DNA of 64,000 bases. Source: Zizania palustris (taxonomy: Eukaryota; Streptophyta; Magnoliopsida; Poales; Poaceae). Below the pieces are notes generated by a model, which saw only the letters and a program-made list of their open reading frames with translations, was not told the DNA's origin and did not search any database. Location of the stretch: NCBI GenBank assembly GCA_019279435.1, contig JAAALK010000084.1:12418916-12482915 (forward strand), given 5' to 3'. A program made the position numbers and the translations under genes. Shown in pieces: positions 35,356 to 47,351 of the stretch. Every line of letters begins with the position of its first letter. Positions within the stretch are counted from its first letter, which is position 1.

Positions 35356-36810
35356 GGCTCGCTCGCGTTTCGCGCGTGAGCCGGTGCGCGCCCCGAGGCG
35401 CTCGGATGTATAGTACCCCCGTCGCGAGGTGGAAGAATGGTTGGAGCCTTGGTGGCGCGAAGGCGAAGCGTAGCATTCGGCTCGTACGGTGAGTGTACTG
35501 TGTAAGGCAATCGCGTCTACGTATACTTCGAATCTTCGATCGTATTAATTAATCTACCGTACATACCGAGCGTATGTACGTAGACGGTAAACGGTGTACC
35601 ATCTGAGTCACTAACGTACATCAATTAGGAGTGTAACCGTGTATTATTAAATTGACGATGATGCGTACGTTAATTATGGGATGTCGTGCTGGATCACAAG
35701 TGGCCGTAATTAACTGATCTGACATGGTTTTACACCTACCCGCCGTTGGATGCGCATCCGATGGCCAGGATGCCTCTTGTACCTCCAAAGGTCGCGTTCC
35801 TTGGCACTCTTGTTGACATCGGAACTTGGGAAGTGATAGATGCAGGATTTTAGATAATTATGTCGCTATAAGTTTACCATGTAGTGACAAGATTATGATT
35901 CTTAATTACAATTTAAGATCACTGGGTATACTATTATTATTAATATTAAATTAGAGAATAGTATTTTGTCTTCTATATATATACAACCTCGGTGGCAAGA
36001 TGATTATACTTCCATTGAGTTTATGATAATTATTTAATTGTATAAACAAATGGATTAAATGTTACAGTTGAAACCGAACAATTGTTTTTAAAAAGTTTTA
36101 TAAGAGATGCTGACAAGAAGAAAGTTTCTGAGATCATATCGTTTATGAACTTGGAAAATGTGTCCATGATCAGGCTATTTACGATGGTGGGTTTTATAAT
36201 ACGGTTTTCTAGAAAGTCATATTTACTAGGCTAACTAGTGTAATTAAATGCGATTATCTCTCATGAAATACTTTCTCTATGACGAAATGATTTGGGTCAC
36301 AGCAGGCGTTTCATTTCATTTCATCCATCTTGAAAACAGGTTAGCACTATGTCATGGTGATTACACTACTTCCTTCTCTTCCCTCATTAATTAAATGTCA
36401 TATCAGCAAAAAATCTGATTTGTCATGGTAATTAATACCATAAAACCCCATGAAACTCCCGTTATGAATAGCGTAATACTCCTAACCGTAGGACAAAACT
36501 AGCCCTTAATTGAGTAGCAGATTTTAAAGATATTATTGTGCGTCGTGAGGTATAAAAAATAATTGTGAGCCATAAAAATCATAAACTATACATTTATGGT
36601 ATAATAATTTTATAAAGTTGAACAACAACTAACAATGATTAGTGACATTAATTAATAGCGAATATAGTAAACTATGGTGCGAACTGACAAAGGGCTTAGA
36701 TAGCATGGATGTTGTGGTATCACCTATAAGTTTTATTTTATACGAACACAAATCTTATTTAATTACGGTTTCTAATCAAGAAACTAGTAAAAACGACTAA
36801 ACAAACATAC
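35356..36810. other. Upstream region of the patatin-like gene and intergenic DNA
   Basis: 35360-35600 is the likely promoter side of the minus-strand patatin-like gene, with no clear TATA box chosen. The remainder is AT-rich with no recognised gene. Confidence 0.4.
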
Positions 36811-36997
36811 TGTTGTAGCAATTGTGTTAGCTACAGCACAGATTTTGTATGTGTGTATATGATGTGTAAAATGAACCTCGAAGGGTTCTTTCAGAGGAAG
36901 AAAGAATTTATACTGGTTCGGACCTCCCCTAAGGGATAATAGCTCTACGTCCAGTTGTGGTGAATTTGGCATTGTATGCCTTGGTGTAGTGTGGTGG
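36811..36997 (-). mobile_element. Old Tat-type LTR fragment, left part (split by element Y)
   Basis: Begins TGTTGTAGCAATTGTGTTAG and continues with TTTATACTGGTTCGG and CTACGTCCAG. It follows the LTR of element X (41704 onward) closely but with many differences. The LTR resumes at 57160. The 5 bp GGTGG at 36993-36997 are duplicated at 57160-57164, marking where Y inserted. Confidence 0.85.
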
Positions 36998-39900
36998 TGT
37001 CACGCCCCGATTTAACAAATCGAGACATTATTGAATTTCCAAAGAAAAACAATAATACAAGAGGTTCATCATGCGACAATCGTACATAAAACAGTATTCA
37101 TGGTACGCAGACCATATTTATTACATCATTGTTTTGATAAAACAGTAAAATAAAAATAATTAGAAAACGGCATGACAAACATCTTCTTCAGGATTCTTCT
37201 TCTCGACTGGGTCGCTACTCCAGACCGTCTTCGTAGTATGCATCCTCTGTGGGGTCCAACGGGTATGAGTACAAAAGTACTCAACAAGCCACCGCAAATG
37301 CAAGTAATAGTGCAGGATAATAAACAAAGGAAGGATAATGGCTAACATTGCGAAAAAGTACAGTTTTCAGTCCTGGCATTTAGTGTAATCAGATTTTAAT
37401 CTTGCGGAAAAGTAAACATGAATATCAACCACTCCAACTAACTCGAGGAGTACGTTTACTTCCTCGCACAACAGTCCTTACATGTTAACCAACATGCACA
37501 TACATATTCAAAGTAAACTAACTGGGGGATGTCACGCAACCCGCCCTTGACCGTGGGCTCGGCTTTTCGAAAAGATTTAAGACTCTGATCAGAGATGTAC
37601 TACTGTACCCACAAGGCACGCACTCATCTCAAACGAGATGACCCATTTCACAGGAACTCGTGCCAAAACCTCAATATGAGATGTTCCAAGCGATAACCAC
37701 CCGCTCTAGGTTTCGCCGGCGCGCCGGGCCGCATCCCGGCTAACGTCGCACCCCCTTTTGCGCCACATTGGTACAAGTCACCCGCAGGTGCAACTTGACC
37801 CATCTCCAAATGGTGGCCTCGGTTTGGAACAACCCATACCTTAGTTAGGACTTACCCACTAGACTTGTGGTTAGTACGTAAGTGTATTGCAACGGATCCC
37901 TCAGACCGGTCCTTATAGTGCCCCGGGTGCTACCAACCAATGCCCTAGCTTGCACCCGGAACCCACCATGCATCCACTCATAACCACAACTCCAACACCG
38001 ACAGAATTCCATAGATGAGAAACAATGGGGATCATATAGTAGAACCATGTACTACGACTCATTTTTATCCTATAGCGATTTGTGTCGATACTTTGGACAC
38101 TAGCTAATAACACTAATCATGTGGTGACAAGGAGTTTTGGCTAGAGAGCATGGCTTGGGTTGCACATCAAGGTCGGGGATCCTAAATAAATATATTGTAA
38201 GGGTTCATTTGACTAATGCATGTATAACCTAGGTGTTTTAGCGATAGTTTAATCAAACATAGGTTCAATATGCTCAAAAGATTGGTTTGGTGACTTGCCT
38301 TGTTCAGCAAAGGGCGAGGGAGGGACTTCCGGGAAGTATTCCGGCTCCTCGGCGACGTCGTAGTCTTTTTAAAGTACAATAAAGAGAACACATTCAATCA
38401 AACAATATAACATTACATTATAAGCACATAAGTTACAGTTGGTTTGGTTAAAAATAAAATAATTTCAATTGTTAAGGTTCTGAAATTTATTTCATAATTA
38501 ATTTTAAAAAAAAGATTAAAATGAAGGGTTGTCCTTTTTAGAAAACAAATGTTTAAATGGGAATAGTCCCATATTAAGTTCCCTAATGATTTATGAAATG
38601 AAAAGTTCATGTTATTTTGAGGGCTTTCAGTACATGGACAGAAAAGAATTAATATAATTTTTCTGGAGTTTAAATGTTTGAATTCATATTTTAATCATAG
38701 GGGCATTTGAATATCTATTTAAATAAACATGAAAAGTCAAAGTAAACCTACTGTTTTTATTGCATAAACATGTAGAGAATAATTTTATGAATTTTCTGAA
38801 ATTGGAATGGTAATTTTTAGGGTTCAAATGCATCAGATATGAATTTTGCAAGTTTAAAAGTATTTCTGAAATTCATTTTTAAATTTTAAACCCCTCGGGT
38901 CCACGGTGAGCCAGGCCCACGGTGAACCCGCGCACTGTGCACGTGCGCCGGATCGATCTGGACCGTTGGATCTAGATCCAACGCGCGAGATCGAGGCGGG
39001 GCGCTTAAGTGAACACGGACGGCCAGGATTAAAACGTGCGAAGGGGTACCACGTGGACGCACGAGATTAAACGCGGGTTTTGAATACCAACGAACGCACG
39101 AGATTAAAACGTACCCCTTCGCTCAGATCTGACGGATCAGATTAAACCGCACGCGGGGATTAATCGCCACCGTCGGATCCAGATCGCACGGTCGTGCGTG
39201 AATCCGACACAGCACGGGTACTCGACCCGTGCCGGTCGTCTTCTCCGACGACGGCGAGCGGGCCAGCGGCCACGGCGAGCGACGGCGTTCGAGTCTAAGA
39301 CCTAAAACGGAACGAGGGTGGCATGGGGATCATGGGGGTACCTCGGCGGTGAGAAAAGGTCGACGGGATGAGGCCGGCGACGAGCGGAGGCGGTGGAGGC
39401 GTTCGGGTCCTAGGCGGCGACGGCGATCCGGCGAGGTTCGTCGTCGACGGAGCGGTGGCCGAGGTCGGCGAGGTCCTGGCGGTCACAATGGTGGCGGAGG
39501 CACGGACGGGGACGGTCCGATGCGACGGTGAGCGGCGGCCGGAGGTCAGGCGGCGGTGGTGCGCTAAAATGCGGAATGCAAGGGCTCTGTTGGCTCTCGC
39601 GGCGTGTGAGCGTGGGGGTGCATTGCGGACGGCCAGGGGGTTTTTTAGGGTCGTCAGCGGGGGCAGAGGGGGCGTAATCGGGGGAGGCCGAGAGTAAAAG
39701 CTCTCTTCAACGCCGGCGAGCTCTTGCTGTGCATGCGAGCGCCAATCCGGGGGCGATGACGCGGTGAATTAAAGGGGGAAACGGTCGGGGAAGCGCGGGG
39801 AAATCAATGCCGGCGAGTAATTAGGGTGAGGGGGCCGGCGACAGCGAATCCGAGGAGGGGCTAGGGTTTTGGCCGGCGAGGGGGGGGGATTTGGGGGCGG

Positions 39901-40376
39901 ATCCCGCGGGGAAGACGGGTCCGACAGGTGGACCAAGGTGGTCAGCGGGTGCGAGCGCGCGAGAGAGGGGGCCGACGGGTGGGGCCGGGCGATGGCGCGG
40001 AGAGGAGGTCACTGACGGTGGGACCCGGTTGTCAGGTGGCGCGCGCGAGGAGGAGTGGGCTGGGCCGGCCGGGAGAGAGAGAAGAGGGGAGGGGGGGCCC
40101 ATTACTGTTTCTAAGGTTTTCAGATTTAAAATAATTGCAGAAAATAGATTAAACCTTTTGGGGAATTTCCAAAGTGGATAAAAATTTATAAAAATTCTCA
40201 AAAATATATTTTGGCCTTGGAGCTTATACAAAAATTTTCAGGTCCTGATTTGGTCATCTACTCTATGTTGTAGTTCAAAAGGGTATAAAGAGGTATTTAA
40301 AGTATTTTCAGAAATATATATTTCAAGAAATTGAATTTAATAATATTTTATTGTTTTGAAAATTTGGGGTGTTACA
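36998..40376 (-). repeat. Y 3' LTR (3,379 bp)
   Basis: Starts TGTCACGCCCCGATTTAAC on the plus strand and ends GGGGTGTTACA. It is almost identical to 53777-57159. It contains a GC-rich block (38890-40100) with open frames on both strands that belong to the LTR and are not genes. Confidence 0.95.
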
Positions 40377-40391
40377 AACCCATCCCCCTTA
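40377..40391 (-). other. Y polypurine tract
   Basis: The minus strand reads GTAAGGGGGATGGGTT directly before the 3' LTR, a typical plus-strand priming tract. Confidence 0.8.
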
Positions 40392-40419
40392 CAAGAATCT
40401 CGTCCTCGAGATTGGAACG

Positions 40420-41703
40420 TTACTCGAATAGCTCAGGGTATTGGGCTTTTAGTTCGTCTTCCTTTTCCCAAGTGGCTTCTTCGACGGGATGATTGTCCCA
40501 CTGAACCTTGCAGAAACGAACAACGCGGCTTCTGGTTACTCTCTCCTTGGTCTCCAAGATTTTGATGGGTTTCTCTATGTAGGTCAAGTCTTTTTGGACA
40601 TTGAGCTGTTGAAGGTCGGCTTGCTCGGTGGGTACACGGAGGCACTTCTTCAGCTGAGAGACATGGAACACATCATGAACTCCTGCCAAGGATGGAGGCA
40701 GTTCGAGTTGATATGCTACTTCTCCTTGTCGTCGGAGGATCTGGAAAGGTCCGACGTAGCGGGGTGCTAGCTTGCCTTTCATGTTGAACCTTTGAGTGCC
40801 ACGGAGGGGAGTGACTCGGAGATAGACATAATCGCCCTCCGCAAAGGCTAGGTCCCTTCGACGGTTGTCGGCATAGCTCTTTTGCCTGGATTGGGCGGCC
40901 TTCAATCGGTCTCTTATGATCTTAACCTTCTCTTCAGCTTCTCTTAATAGATCAGTCCCAAACAGTTGCGACTCTCCGGTCTGATCCCAGAGCAACGGCG
41001 TTCTGCACTTACGCCCATAGAGTGCTTCGAACAGGGACATTTGTAGGCTGGCCTGATAGCTGTTGTTGTAGGAGAACTCTGCATATGGTAAGTTCTTGTC
41101 CCACATTCCGCCAAAGTCTAGAGCACAAGCTCTAAGCATATCTTCCAATATCTGGTTGACTCTTTCGGTCTGACCATCAGTCTGTGGATGATAGGCGGTG
41201 CTAAAGTTCAGCCGGGTGCCGAGTTCCTCTTGAAGGTTCTTCCAAAACTTGGAGGTAAACTGACTCCCACGGTCAGATACAATCTTCTTGGGAACTCCGT
41301 GAAGGCACACGATCCGGGTCATATACAACTCGGCCAGCTTGGCGACGGTGTAAGTCGTCTTGACCGGAACGAAGTGAGCTACTTTGGTGAGTCGGTCGAC
41401 GATCACCCAGATAGAATCATGACCAGCTTGGGTCCTGGGCAGTCCCGTGATGAAGTCCATTCCTATTTCTTCCCACTTCCATTCAGGGACTTTGAGAGGT
41501 TGAAGAAGTCCGGCAGGTCTCTGATGCTCTGCCTTGACTCGCCGGCATGTGTCGCACTTGGCCACATACTCGGCTATTTCCCTCTTCATGCTGACCCACC
41601 AATATTTCTCTTTCAGATCTTGATACATCTTCGTACTCCCGGGGTGGATGGAGTATAGAGTATCGTGGGCTTCTTGAAGGATGAGGGTCTTCAACTCAGG
41701 TAG
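40420..41703 (-). CDS. Y pol, 3' part: integrase with chromodomain (separated by element X)
   Basis: This is the continuation of the gag-pol frame at 52671-49484 after the X insertion. It carries the integrase zinc-binding end (CDTCRR) and the catalytic core with its three acidic residues in GMDFITGLP, VSDRGSQFTS and HPQTDGQTERVN. A C-terminal chromodomain follows (KILETKERVTRSRVVRFCKV, then EEATWEKEDEL), ending PELFE and TGA at 40420. Integrase inserts element cDNA; the chromodomain steers chromovirus integration to particular chromatin. No stop or frameshift lies inside it. As the start is on the other side of X, this half has no natural initiation site in the present arrangement. Confidence 0.93.
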   Translation of the reverse strand, partial: LPELKTLILQEAHDTLYSIHPGSTKMYQDLKEKYWWVSMKREIAEYVAKCDTCRRVKAEHQRPAGLLQPLKVPEWKWEEIGMDFITGLPRTQAGHDSIWVIVDRLTKVAHFVPVKTTYTVAKLAELYMTRIVCLHGVPKKIVSDRGSQFTSKFWKNLQEELGTRLNFSTAYHPQTDGQTERVNQILEDMLRACALDFGGMWDKNLPYAEFSYNNSYQASLQMSLFEALYGRKCRTPLLWDQTGESQLFGTDLLREAEEKVKIIRDRLKAAQSRQKSYADNRRRDLAFAEGDYVYLRVTPLRGTQRFNMKGKLAPRYVGPFQILRRQGEVAYQLELPPSLAGVHDVFHVSQLKKCLRVPTEQADLQQLNVQKDLTYIEKPIKILETKERVTRSRVVRFCKVQWDNHPVEEATWEKEDELKAQYPELFE

Positions 41704-42922
41704 TGTTGGAACAATTGCGTTAGTTCCAGCAGGTTTTCTGTGGTGGAGTATGATATGGAGAGTGAACCTCGATGGGTTCTCACAGGGAGAGATAGGGTTT
41801 ATACTGGTTCGGGGCCTCCCCTAGGGATAATAACCCTACGTCCAGTTTGTGGTAGATTTGGCATGGTGTGCCTTGATGTGGAGAGGATAACTCCAGGGTC
41901 TCATGGCCCCCTGGAGGATGTGTCCCGTTACAAGGGCTTGGCCCTGCTTTTATAGGCACGCAGGCCAGAGGAAAAGACTGGAATGCCCCCCTATGAACCC
42001 TTGGTTCATAGGGGCAGAGAGGGGAAAAGGAGCTTAGCTACGGTACAAAAGGTGCCAGACAACTTTACAGCCTTACTGGCGTGTCAGGCTGCGCCAGGCT
42101 TTGACCGGGCTAAACGACACTCCAGGGGCGGGGGGCCCCTGGTATGGACTCGGCTCCGGAGGGCGGCCTCCGGACCTGGCTCCGGAGGGCGGCCTCCGGG
42201 CTTCGGCCCTTGGAGGATGGCCTCCGAACTGGACTCCGGAGGGTGGCCTCCGGACTGGACTCCGGAGGGTGGCCTCCGGGCTTGGCTCCTGGAGGATGGC
42301 CTCCGAACTGGACTCCGGAGGGTGGCCTCCGGACTGGACTCCGGAGGGTGGCCTCCGGGCTTGGCTCCTGGAGGATGGCCTCCGAACTGGACTCCGGAGG
42401 GTGGCCTCCGGGCTTGGCTTCCGGAGGGTGGCCTCCGAACTGGACTCCGGAGGGTGGCCTCCGGACTGGACTCCGGAGGGTGGCCTCCGGACTTGGCTCC
42501 TGGAGGATGGCCTCCGAACTGGACTCCGGAGGGTGGCCTCCGGACTGGACTCCGGAGGGTGGCCTCCGGGCTTGGCTCCTGGAGGATGGCCTCCGAACTG
42601 GACTCCGGAGGGTGGCCTCCGGACTGGACTCCGGAGGGTGGCCTCCGGGCTTGGCTCCTGGAGGATGGCCTCCGAACTGGACTCCGGAGGGTGGCCTCCG
42701 GACTGGACTCCGGAGGGTGGCCTCCGGGCTTGGCTCCTGGAGGGCTTCGAGCCGGACCTCCTGGTTTGGGGGGCTTCGAAGCTACAGGCCTCGGGAAGCA
42801 TCTTGGGACCTGGAAGTAATACTCAAAGAAAACAGGCTCCGACAGAACCTGGCTCTGGGCCGAAGGCTGTCGGAGGCTGACGTCATTTGGCCCCTGAGTG
42901 AGGGAAATATATTCCCCCAACA
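41704..42922 (-). repeat. X 3' LTR (1,219 bp)
   Basis: Plus-strand start TGTTGGAACAATTGCG, end TTCCCCCAACA. Nearly identical to 48266-49483. About half of it is the hairpin minisatellite at 42135-42750. Confidence 0.95.
42135..42750. repeat. Hairpin minisatellite in the X 3' LTR
   Basis: About 23 units of 24-30 bp, alternating forms of GGACTCCGGAGGGTGGCCTC and GGCTCCTGGAGGATGGCCTC. The core CCGGAGGGTGGCCTCCGG is an inverted repeat with a 7-bp stem and a 4-base loop. The higher-order order of unit types (about 120 bp) also repeats. Confidence 0.93.
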
Positions 42923-42935
42923 GTAGCCCCTCGCG
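42923..42935 (-). other. X polypurine tract
   Basis: Minus strand GCGAGGGGCTAC directly before the 3' LTR. The same GAGGGGCTAC stands at the corresponding place in element Z (58132-58141). Confidence 0.65.
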
Positions 42936-43221
42936 TGTAGGCCTTCGGAACGAAGGGGTGCACGCGTCCTTAGGACAAATGACCTGGAAATATAACTTAC
43001 AGAGAAAACATACCTTCGGCGCCTGGACCGAGGGCGGCCTCGACATCCGGGAGCAATAAATGCCCGCGCTTACCGTCAGAACGGCCTCGGGGCTCGGGGA
43101 GCCCGCACGGCTCCGCAACGGTCGAAAATGTTACCGTTACCTTGCTCTGGGCCGGTTCGCCTTTGCTGAGGGCCCATCTGGCGGTGGGTTCGGCCCACGA
43201 CGGTTGGCATTCTTACCGTGC

Positions 43222-43230
43222 CTATAAATA
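43222..43230 (+). promoter_or_regulatory. TATA box of the antisense gene in X
   Basis: CTATAAATA lies about 150 bp upstream of the ATG at 43375 and 300 bp inside the LTR border, on the strand opposite to the element's own transcript. It is followed by a pyrimidine-rich leader. Element Z has a TTAAATA at a comparable place (about 58619-58625). Confidence 0.65.
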
Positions 43231-43374
43231 GAGACTTACCGCGTGCGGCTTCGGCACACCTTCATTTGCTCTCTTCTTGTTGCCTTGCAAACCTCGCTCT
43301 GCTCCTCTTCTAGCTTCGCTCCGAGCCCCCCCCTTTCGCTTAGCTTTAGCTCTTCGCGCCGAAGTCCCAGCGAC

Positions 43375-46300
43375 ATGCCGAAGAAGGCGGTGGCGAAGCC
43401 TCTTGCTTTGGGCTCGAGCTCGGGCTCCGCCCAGGTGCAGGCGGCGGCGGCTGCGGCGGCGAAGACTGCGCCCAGGCGGATGGGGCCGAGGGACCTTCGG
43501 ACCCCCTCCGACAAGTTCGAGCAGACCCTGGAGATGAGGGCCTCGATCTCCACGGAGGAGTCGGTTCGGAGGGCCTGCGAAGGGAAGATTGCGGCGAAGA
43601 TCCAGCTTCGGGTCCCGGAGAAGTCGGAGGCTGAGCCGAGGCCTCGCGCTGACGAGGTGGTGGTGTTCGAGGCCTTCTTCGAGGCCGGCCTCGGTCTGCC
43701 AGCGGTGGGGATGCTGAGCGAAGTCCTCAAGGCTTACAACCTCGAGCTTCCACAGCTTTCGCCCAACGCCGTGGCGAGGTTAGCCGTTTTGAGTGGGCCA
43801 TGAGGGCCGAGGGCTGCGAGGGCCGCGCGGACGTCTTCGTTGCCCTCCATGATGCCAACTGCCAACCGAAGCCCCGGGAGGGGCCGGACCGCGTCAAGAG
43901 GGCGCTTGCCTTCGGCAGCGCCAATTTTCAACTTCGGAAGGAGTATCAGGACGCCTTCCCGGCGAGGGCCGTCAACAACAAGTGGCACTCGAGGTGGGAC
44001 CAAGAGTGGTTCTATGCCTCCGTCGGAGCCAACTCCCCCCTTCGGAGCACCAACGCCCATATTTTGTATCGGCGCGAAGGGGTGGTGAAGACCAGCGAAG
44101 GCCTCCTTCAATCGAGGATCTCGCTGCTCCGAAGGGTGGCAGCGAAGATGAGCATGAGGGACCTCGCAGAGGAGTTCCTCACCCTTCGGCTAAGCCCCCT
44201 CGCGCGCTCTTGGCCGGAGGGTCTCTTCCAGGCTTCGGATCGAGGTGGACTCAGCGAGCTGGCCTTCGACCGCTTTTGTAAGTCTTCGCGCTCTTCTTGC
44301 TTTTAATACTTAGAATACTTTGCTCCTAACTTCAACCTTTTCGCGTAGCCGCCCTCGACATGAGGACCCCGGAGGAGGCCATCGCGGCGGCGGACCGAGT
44401 CGTCGGGACTCCGACTCCCGAGGAGCAGAACCAGCGCCTCGCCCTAGTGGGGTCCTGGGAGCGCTGGAACAGAGTGTGGACCGCGCTTGGCCTCGGAGGG
44501 CTCCCCGCTCTGCCGGACTTCGCCCACCTGGCTGCCTCGTCGGCCGGAGCCAAGAGGAAGAGGGGGGACGAGGATGAAGCGGACGCCTCGGGGGAGGTTG
44601 CGGCGAAGCCCGCAGCAACTCCGACCCCCAAGAAGGCCGCGAAGCCCCTGGCGGCGAGGGCTTCGGAAGAGGAGGCCGATGCGCGCACTCCGGCTGCCAG
44701 GGAGGCCACTGATGCTCCGGCGGAACCAACTTCGGGCGCGAAGGTGGATGCGCCAGCTTCGCAGCGAGGGAGCTGGAGGACACACTTAGCCCCTGGTTCC
44801 TTCCAGGAGATCTCTGATGATGGTGAACCCTTTTTTCTCTTTGCAAGCCTCTCTTCAATATGCAGGTTTTGACTTGGCCTTTTCGCAGAGGACGAAGATG
44901 ACGCGAGGCCCGCTGCGGCGAAGCCGGCCGGCGAAGGCGGGTCGAAGTCCGCCGAGGCGGAGCCCGCGGAGGCTTCGAGCAGCAGCAGCAGTAGCAGCAG
45001 CAGCAGCGAGTCGGAGTCCGGGAGCACTTCGTCTGACAGCGAAGGCGGCGAGGGCCGCGTGGACCCTCGAGGCGAAGAAGATGTCGACGTGGTGGGCTTG
45101 AGCCCCGCTTCGCCGAAGCCCGCGGAGGGGACCGTGGCCGTGATTCACCCTTTCAAGCCGAGGGGAGGTGTGACGGTGGCGGCGATCCGCGGCTTCCGCG
45201 CGGCTTGTGCTTCTGCGGAAGAGGGGGACTTGGTGGCCCAGCTTAGCCACCAGGACCCCGCGGATCTCTTTGTCAGCTCGAACGAAGTCCTCCTGCGGGT
45301 GAGCGAAGCCCCTTGCAACTTCGAGCTATATGTTAGCTTTTCCTTGGTACTTATGACTTCTTCAACTTCTGCAGGCCTTCGCACTGAACGCAGCCGCTTC
45401 GACTGCTGCCGACAGGCGGTTGGAGCGCCTTGCAGCGGAGAAGGAGGCCCTTCGCCGCGAGGTTTCAGAGGAAGCCGAGGGGCGGAAACGGGCCGAAGCT
45501 TCGGCTGCGGAGGCGAAGGAGGCGAGGGAGGCCTTGGCCTCGGAGACGGCTCGGCTTCGCGCGGAGCTCCAGGCTTCGAAGGATGCCGAGGCCCGACAGG
45601 CGAAGGAGATCGAAGAGCTCCATCAACGGGCCCAGGACCTCGAGAGCTTCGTTGTGGCCAACCTTGGCGAAGCCACCCAGAGCCTGACCGAGGTCCTTGA
45701 GAAAATAGGGACCGAGTGCCGGGCTCCGGAGTTTGGCGACCAAGACCCGATTGGGGACCGCGCCGATTATTTGAAGACAGCGGCTTCGATTGCGGACGAA
45801 GCGCTGACAGGCTTCGCTCTCATGGCCGGTCGCGTCGCCGGTCAAGGAGTGTTGCACATGCTCCACGCCGCGGGGTGTGACCACCTTCGGGCGGCAACCT
45901 CCGTCGCCCCCGTGGCCTTCGGGGGTCCGCACTTGGTGACGCCTCCGGGCGAAGTCCGTGGGGCCTGGCGGCGGCTGCAGGATCCCTGGAAGGAGCAAGG
46001 CTGCGAGGCAGTCCTTGACCTTATGAAGGCCCTCCGACAACGCCGGTTCAAGGGGCCCACTGACCCGGACAAGCCTTCGACCTCGACGCCTCCGCCTCCG
46101 AAGGTGTAGATCTCCTTAGGCTTCCTTGTAATACCTAGCTGTAGGCTTGTAAAGACTTATCAGTTCATTAATACGAATGCGGGGGTTTTTTATACCTGCC
46201 CAGGCTCAGCCTTCGAGCGTAGACCTCGAAGTCCTCGAGGACTCTGAAGAGCTTCAACAGCTGTGGGCGATCCTTGAAGTAGCTAGGTCCGAAGGCCCCC

Positions 46301-46668
46301 CTCGGTTTAAGCTGCCGAGGGGGCCTCGGGGCGAAGCCATCTCCGAAATAGCTCAGGATTTGCTAGCCGCTGTGAAGACGGAGCCCCTTCAAGGTTCTTT
46401 ACCTTTGCCTCCGCGAGCGGCCTTAGCGAGCGACGAAGCCCTAGATTTTTCTGCCTTCGATACGGCACCGCCTGCTTCGCGAACTTGGAGCGACCTGCAA
46501 AGCGGAAGCCGAAGCCTGCGGGCTTCGGAGCCTGGACGAGCCGGTCGAGGGAGAGCGGGCTCCGATGAGGCAACGTCCAGCCGAGGGGGTCCCCGCCGAA
46601 GGAGAGGCAAGCGAGGGACGGGGCCTCGCACTCGGTTCTTCTTAGGCTTAGATACAGATTACTCGTAG
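43375..46668 (+). CDS. Antisense cargo gene of element X (gypsy-associated 'Transposase_28'-like protein), five exons, one frameshift
   Basis: Proposed exons are 43375-44277, 44349-44822, 44889-45298, 45375-46103 and 46204-46668. The introns are 71, 66, 76 and 100 bp, all GT..AG. Phases fit except for one missing base in exon 1 at about 43786-43790 (T-run after TAGCCG); with that base the model is 993 residues. The N-terminus has a conserved block (VVVFEAFFEAGLGLP, LPQLSPNAVARLA, FQLRKEYQDAFPA, WFYASVG), as in the Pfam family named putative gypsy-type transposon (Transposase_28). Exon 2 holds TPEEAIAAADRVVGTPTPEE and an Ala/Lys-rich linker, exon 3 a Ser/Glu stretch, exon 4 a long coiled coil (about 45420-45640), and exon 5 ends in RTRFFLGLDTDYS. 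The function is unknown: no catalytic motif was seen, and coiled coil plus charged linkers suggest a binding or structural role. If the fourth intron is not spliced, the protein ends at 46109. Confidence 0.75.
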
Positions 46669-47351
46669 TTTTGTCTTCGAAGTATATTTGTAACATACTT
46701 CTCAATTCTCTTAATGAACGGAGTTTATTATACTTGCATACTTCGTTTGTATGCTTCGCATTGTTTGGTTTTGAACACTTAGCTTATCACGCTCGTACTG
46801 TACATTACATTCGCACACCTCGCATATATGCTTCCCCCCTTTGCCCGTGGCAGTTAGGGACTTTAGCCGTTGCTGGTACGGGCAAAAAATAAAAGATGCG
46901 AAGGGTGCGCCTTTTGGCGGCTTGATGCATGAAGTTTTATTCAAGCGAAGGCCCCTTCGGGCTTCGAATGCCTTAATTGGGTGCGAAGCAATGCTTCGGC
47001 TGCTGAAATTCACTGAGCGGAGCCCTCTTTTGGGCTCCGTATGCGCTAACTTGGCGCGGAGCAGGGCTCTGGCATAACCAAGTTTAGCGAGGCATGCTTC
47101 GTCACGCTAGGATTTGGATGTTGTGCATGAGCGAGGCTCTGGAACGCACTTAGATTTTAGCGAAATAAGACTTTGAGACGCTCGGGCGTATATTATATTA
47201 ACACGCGAAGCAGGGCTTCGGAGCGTGCTTGGGTAACGAAGCTGGGCTTCGGAGCTTGTTCCTGCAATGAGAAGGATAATAGGTGTGGATTCACCGAACC
47301 TGTGATAATGTGAGCCACCTTCGACTCTGAGCCACCTTCGACTCTGGGTCA
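46669..47351. other. X interior between the antisense gene and the repeat block
   Basis: Probable 3' UTR of the antisense gene followed by GAAGC/GCTTC-rich sequence. A TTTTATTCAAG phrase at 46936 resembles TTTTATTGAATTG just outside the pol stop of element Z (61809), which may mark where pol has been lost. No coding region was recognised. Confidence 0.45.

Noticed and set aside
39229..40231. GC-rich open frames in the Y LTRs (also 56008-56963)
   Set aside because: Present in both LTRs at the same place, low-complexity Arg/Gly/Ala/Pro composition, no motif; part of the LTR promoter region.
42073..42926. Long open frames (240-340 codons) on both strands across the X LTR, repeated at 48545-49676
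   Set aside because: They arise from the GC-rich tandem units, which keep several frames open at once; products are monotonous Gly/Trp/Pro/Ser repeats with no domain. They are LTR repeats, not genes.
43236..46072. Minus-strand open frames in element X as possible gag or pol remnants
   Set aside because: No capsid, knuckle, DSG, YXDD or integrase motif; they are mirror frames of the plus-strand antisense gene with high GC at third positions.
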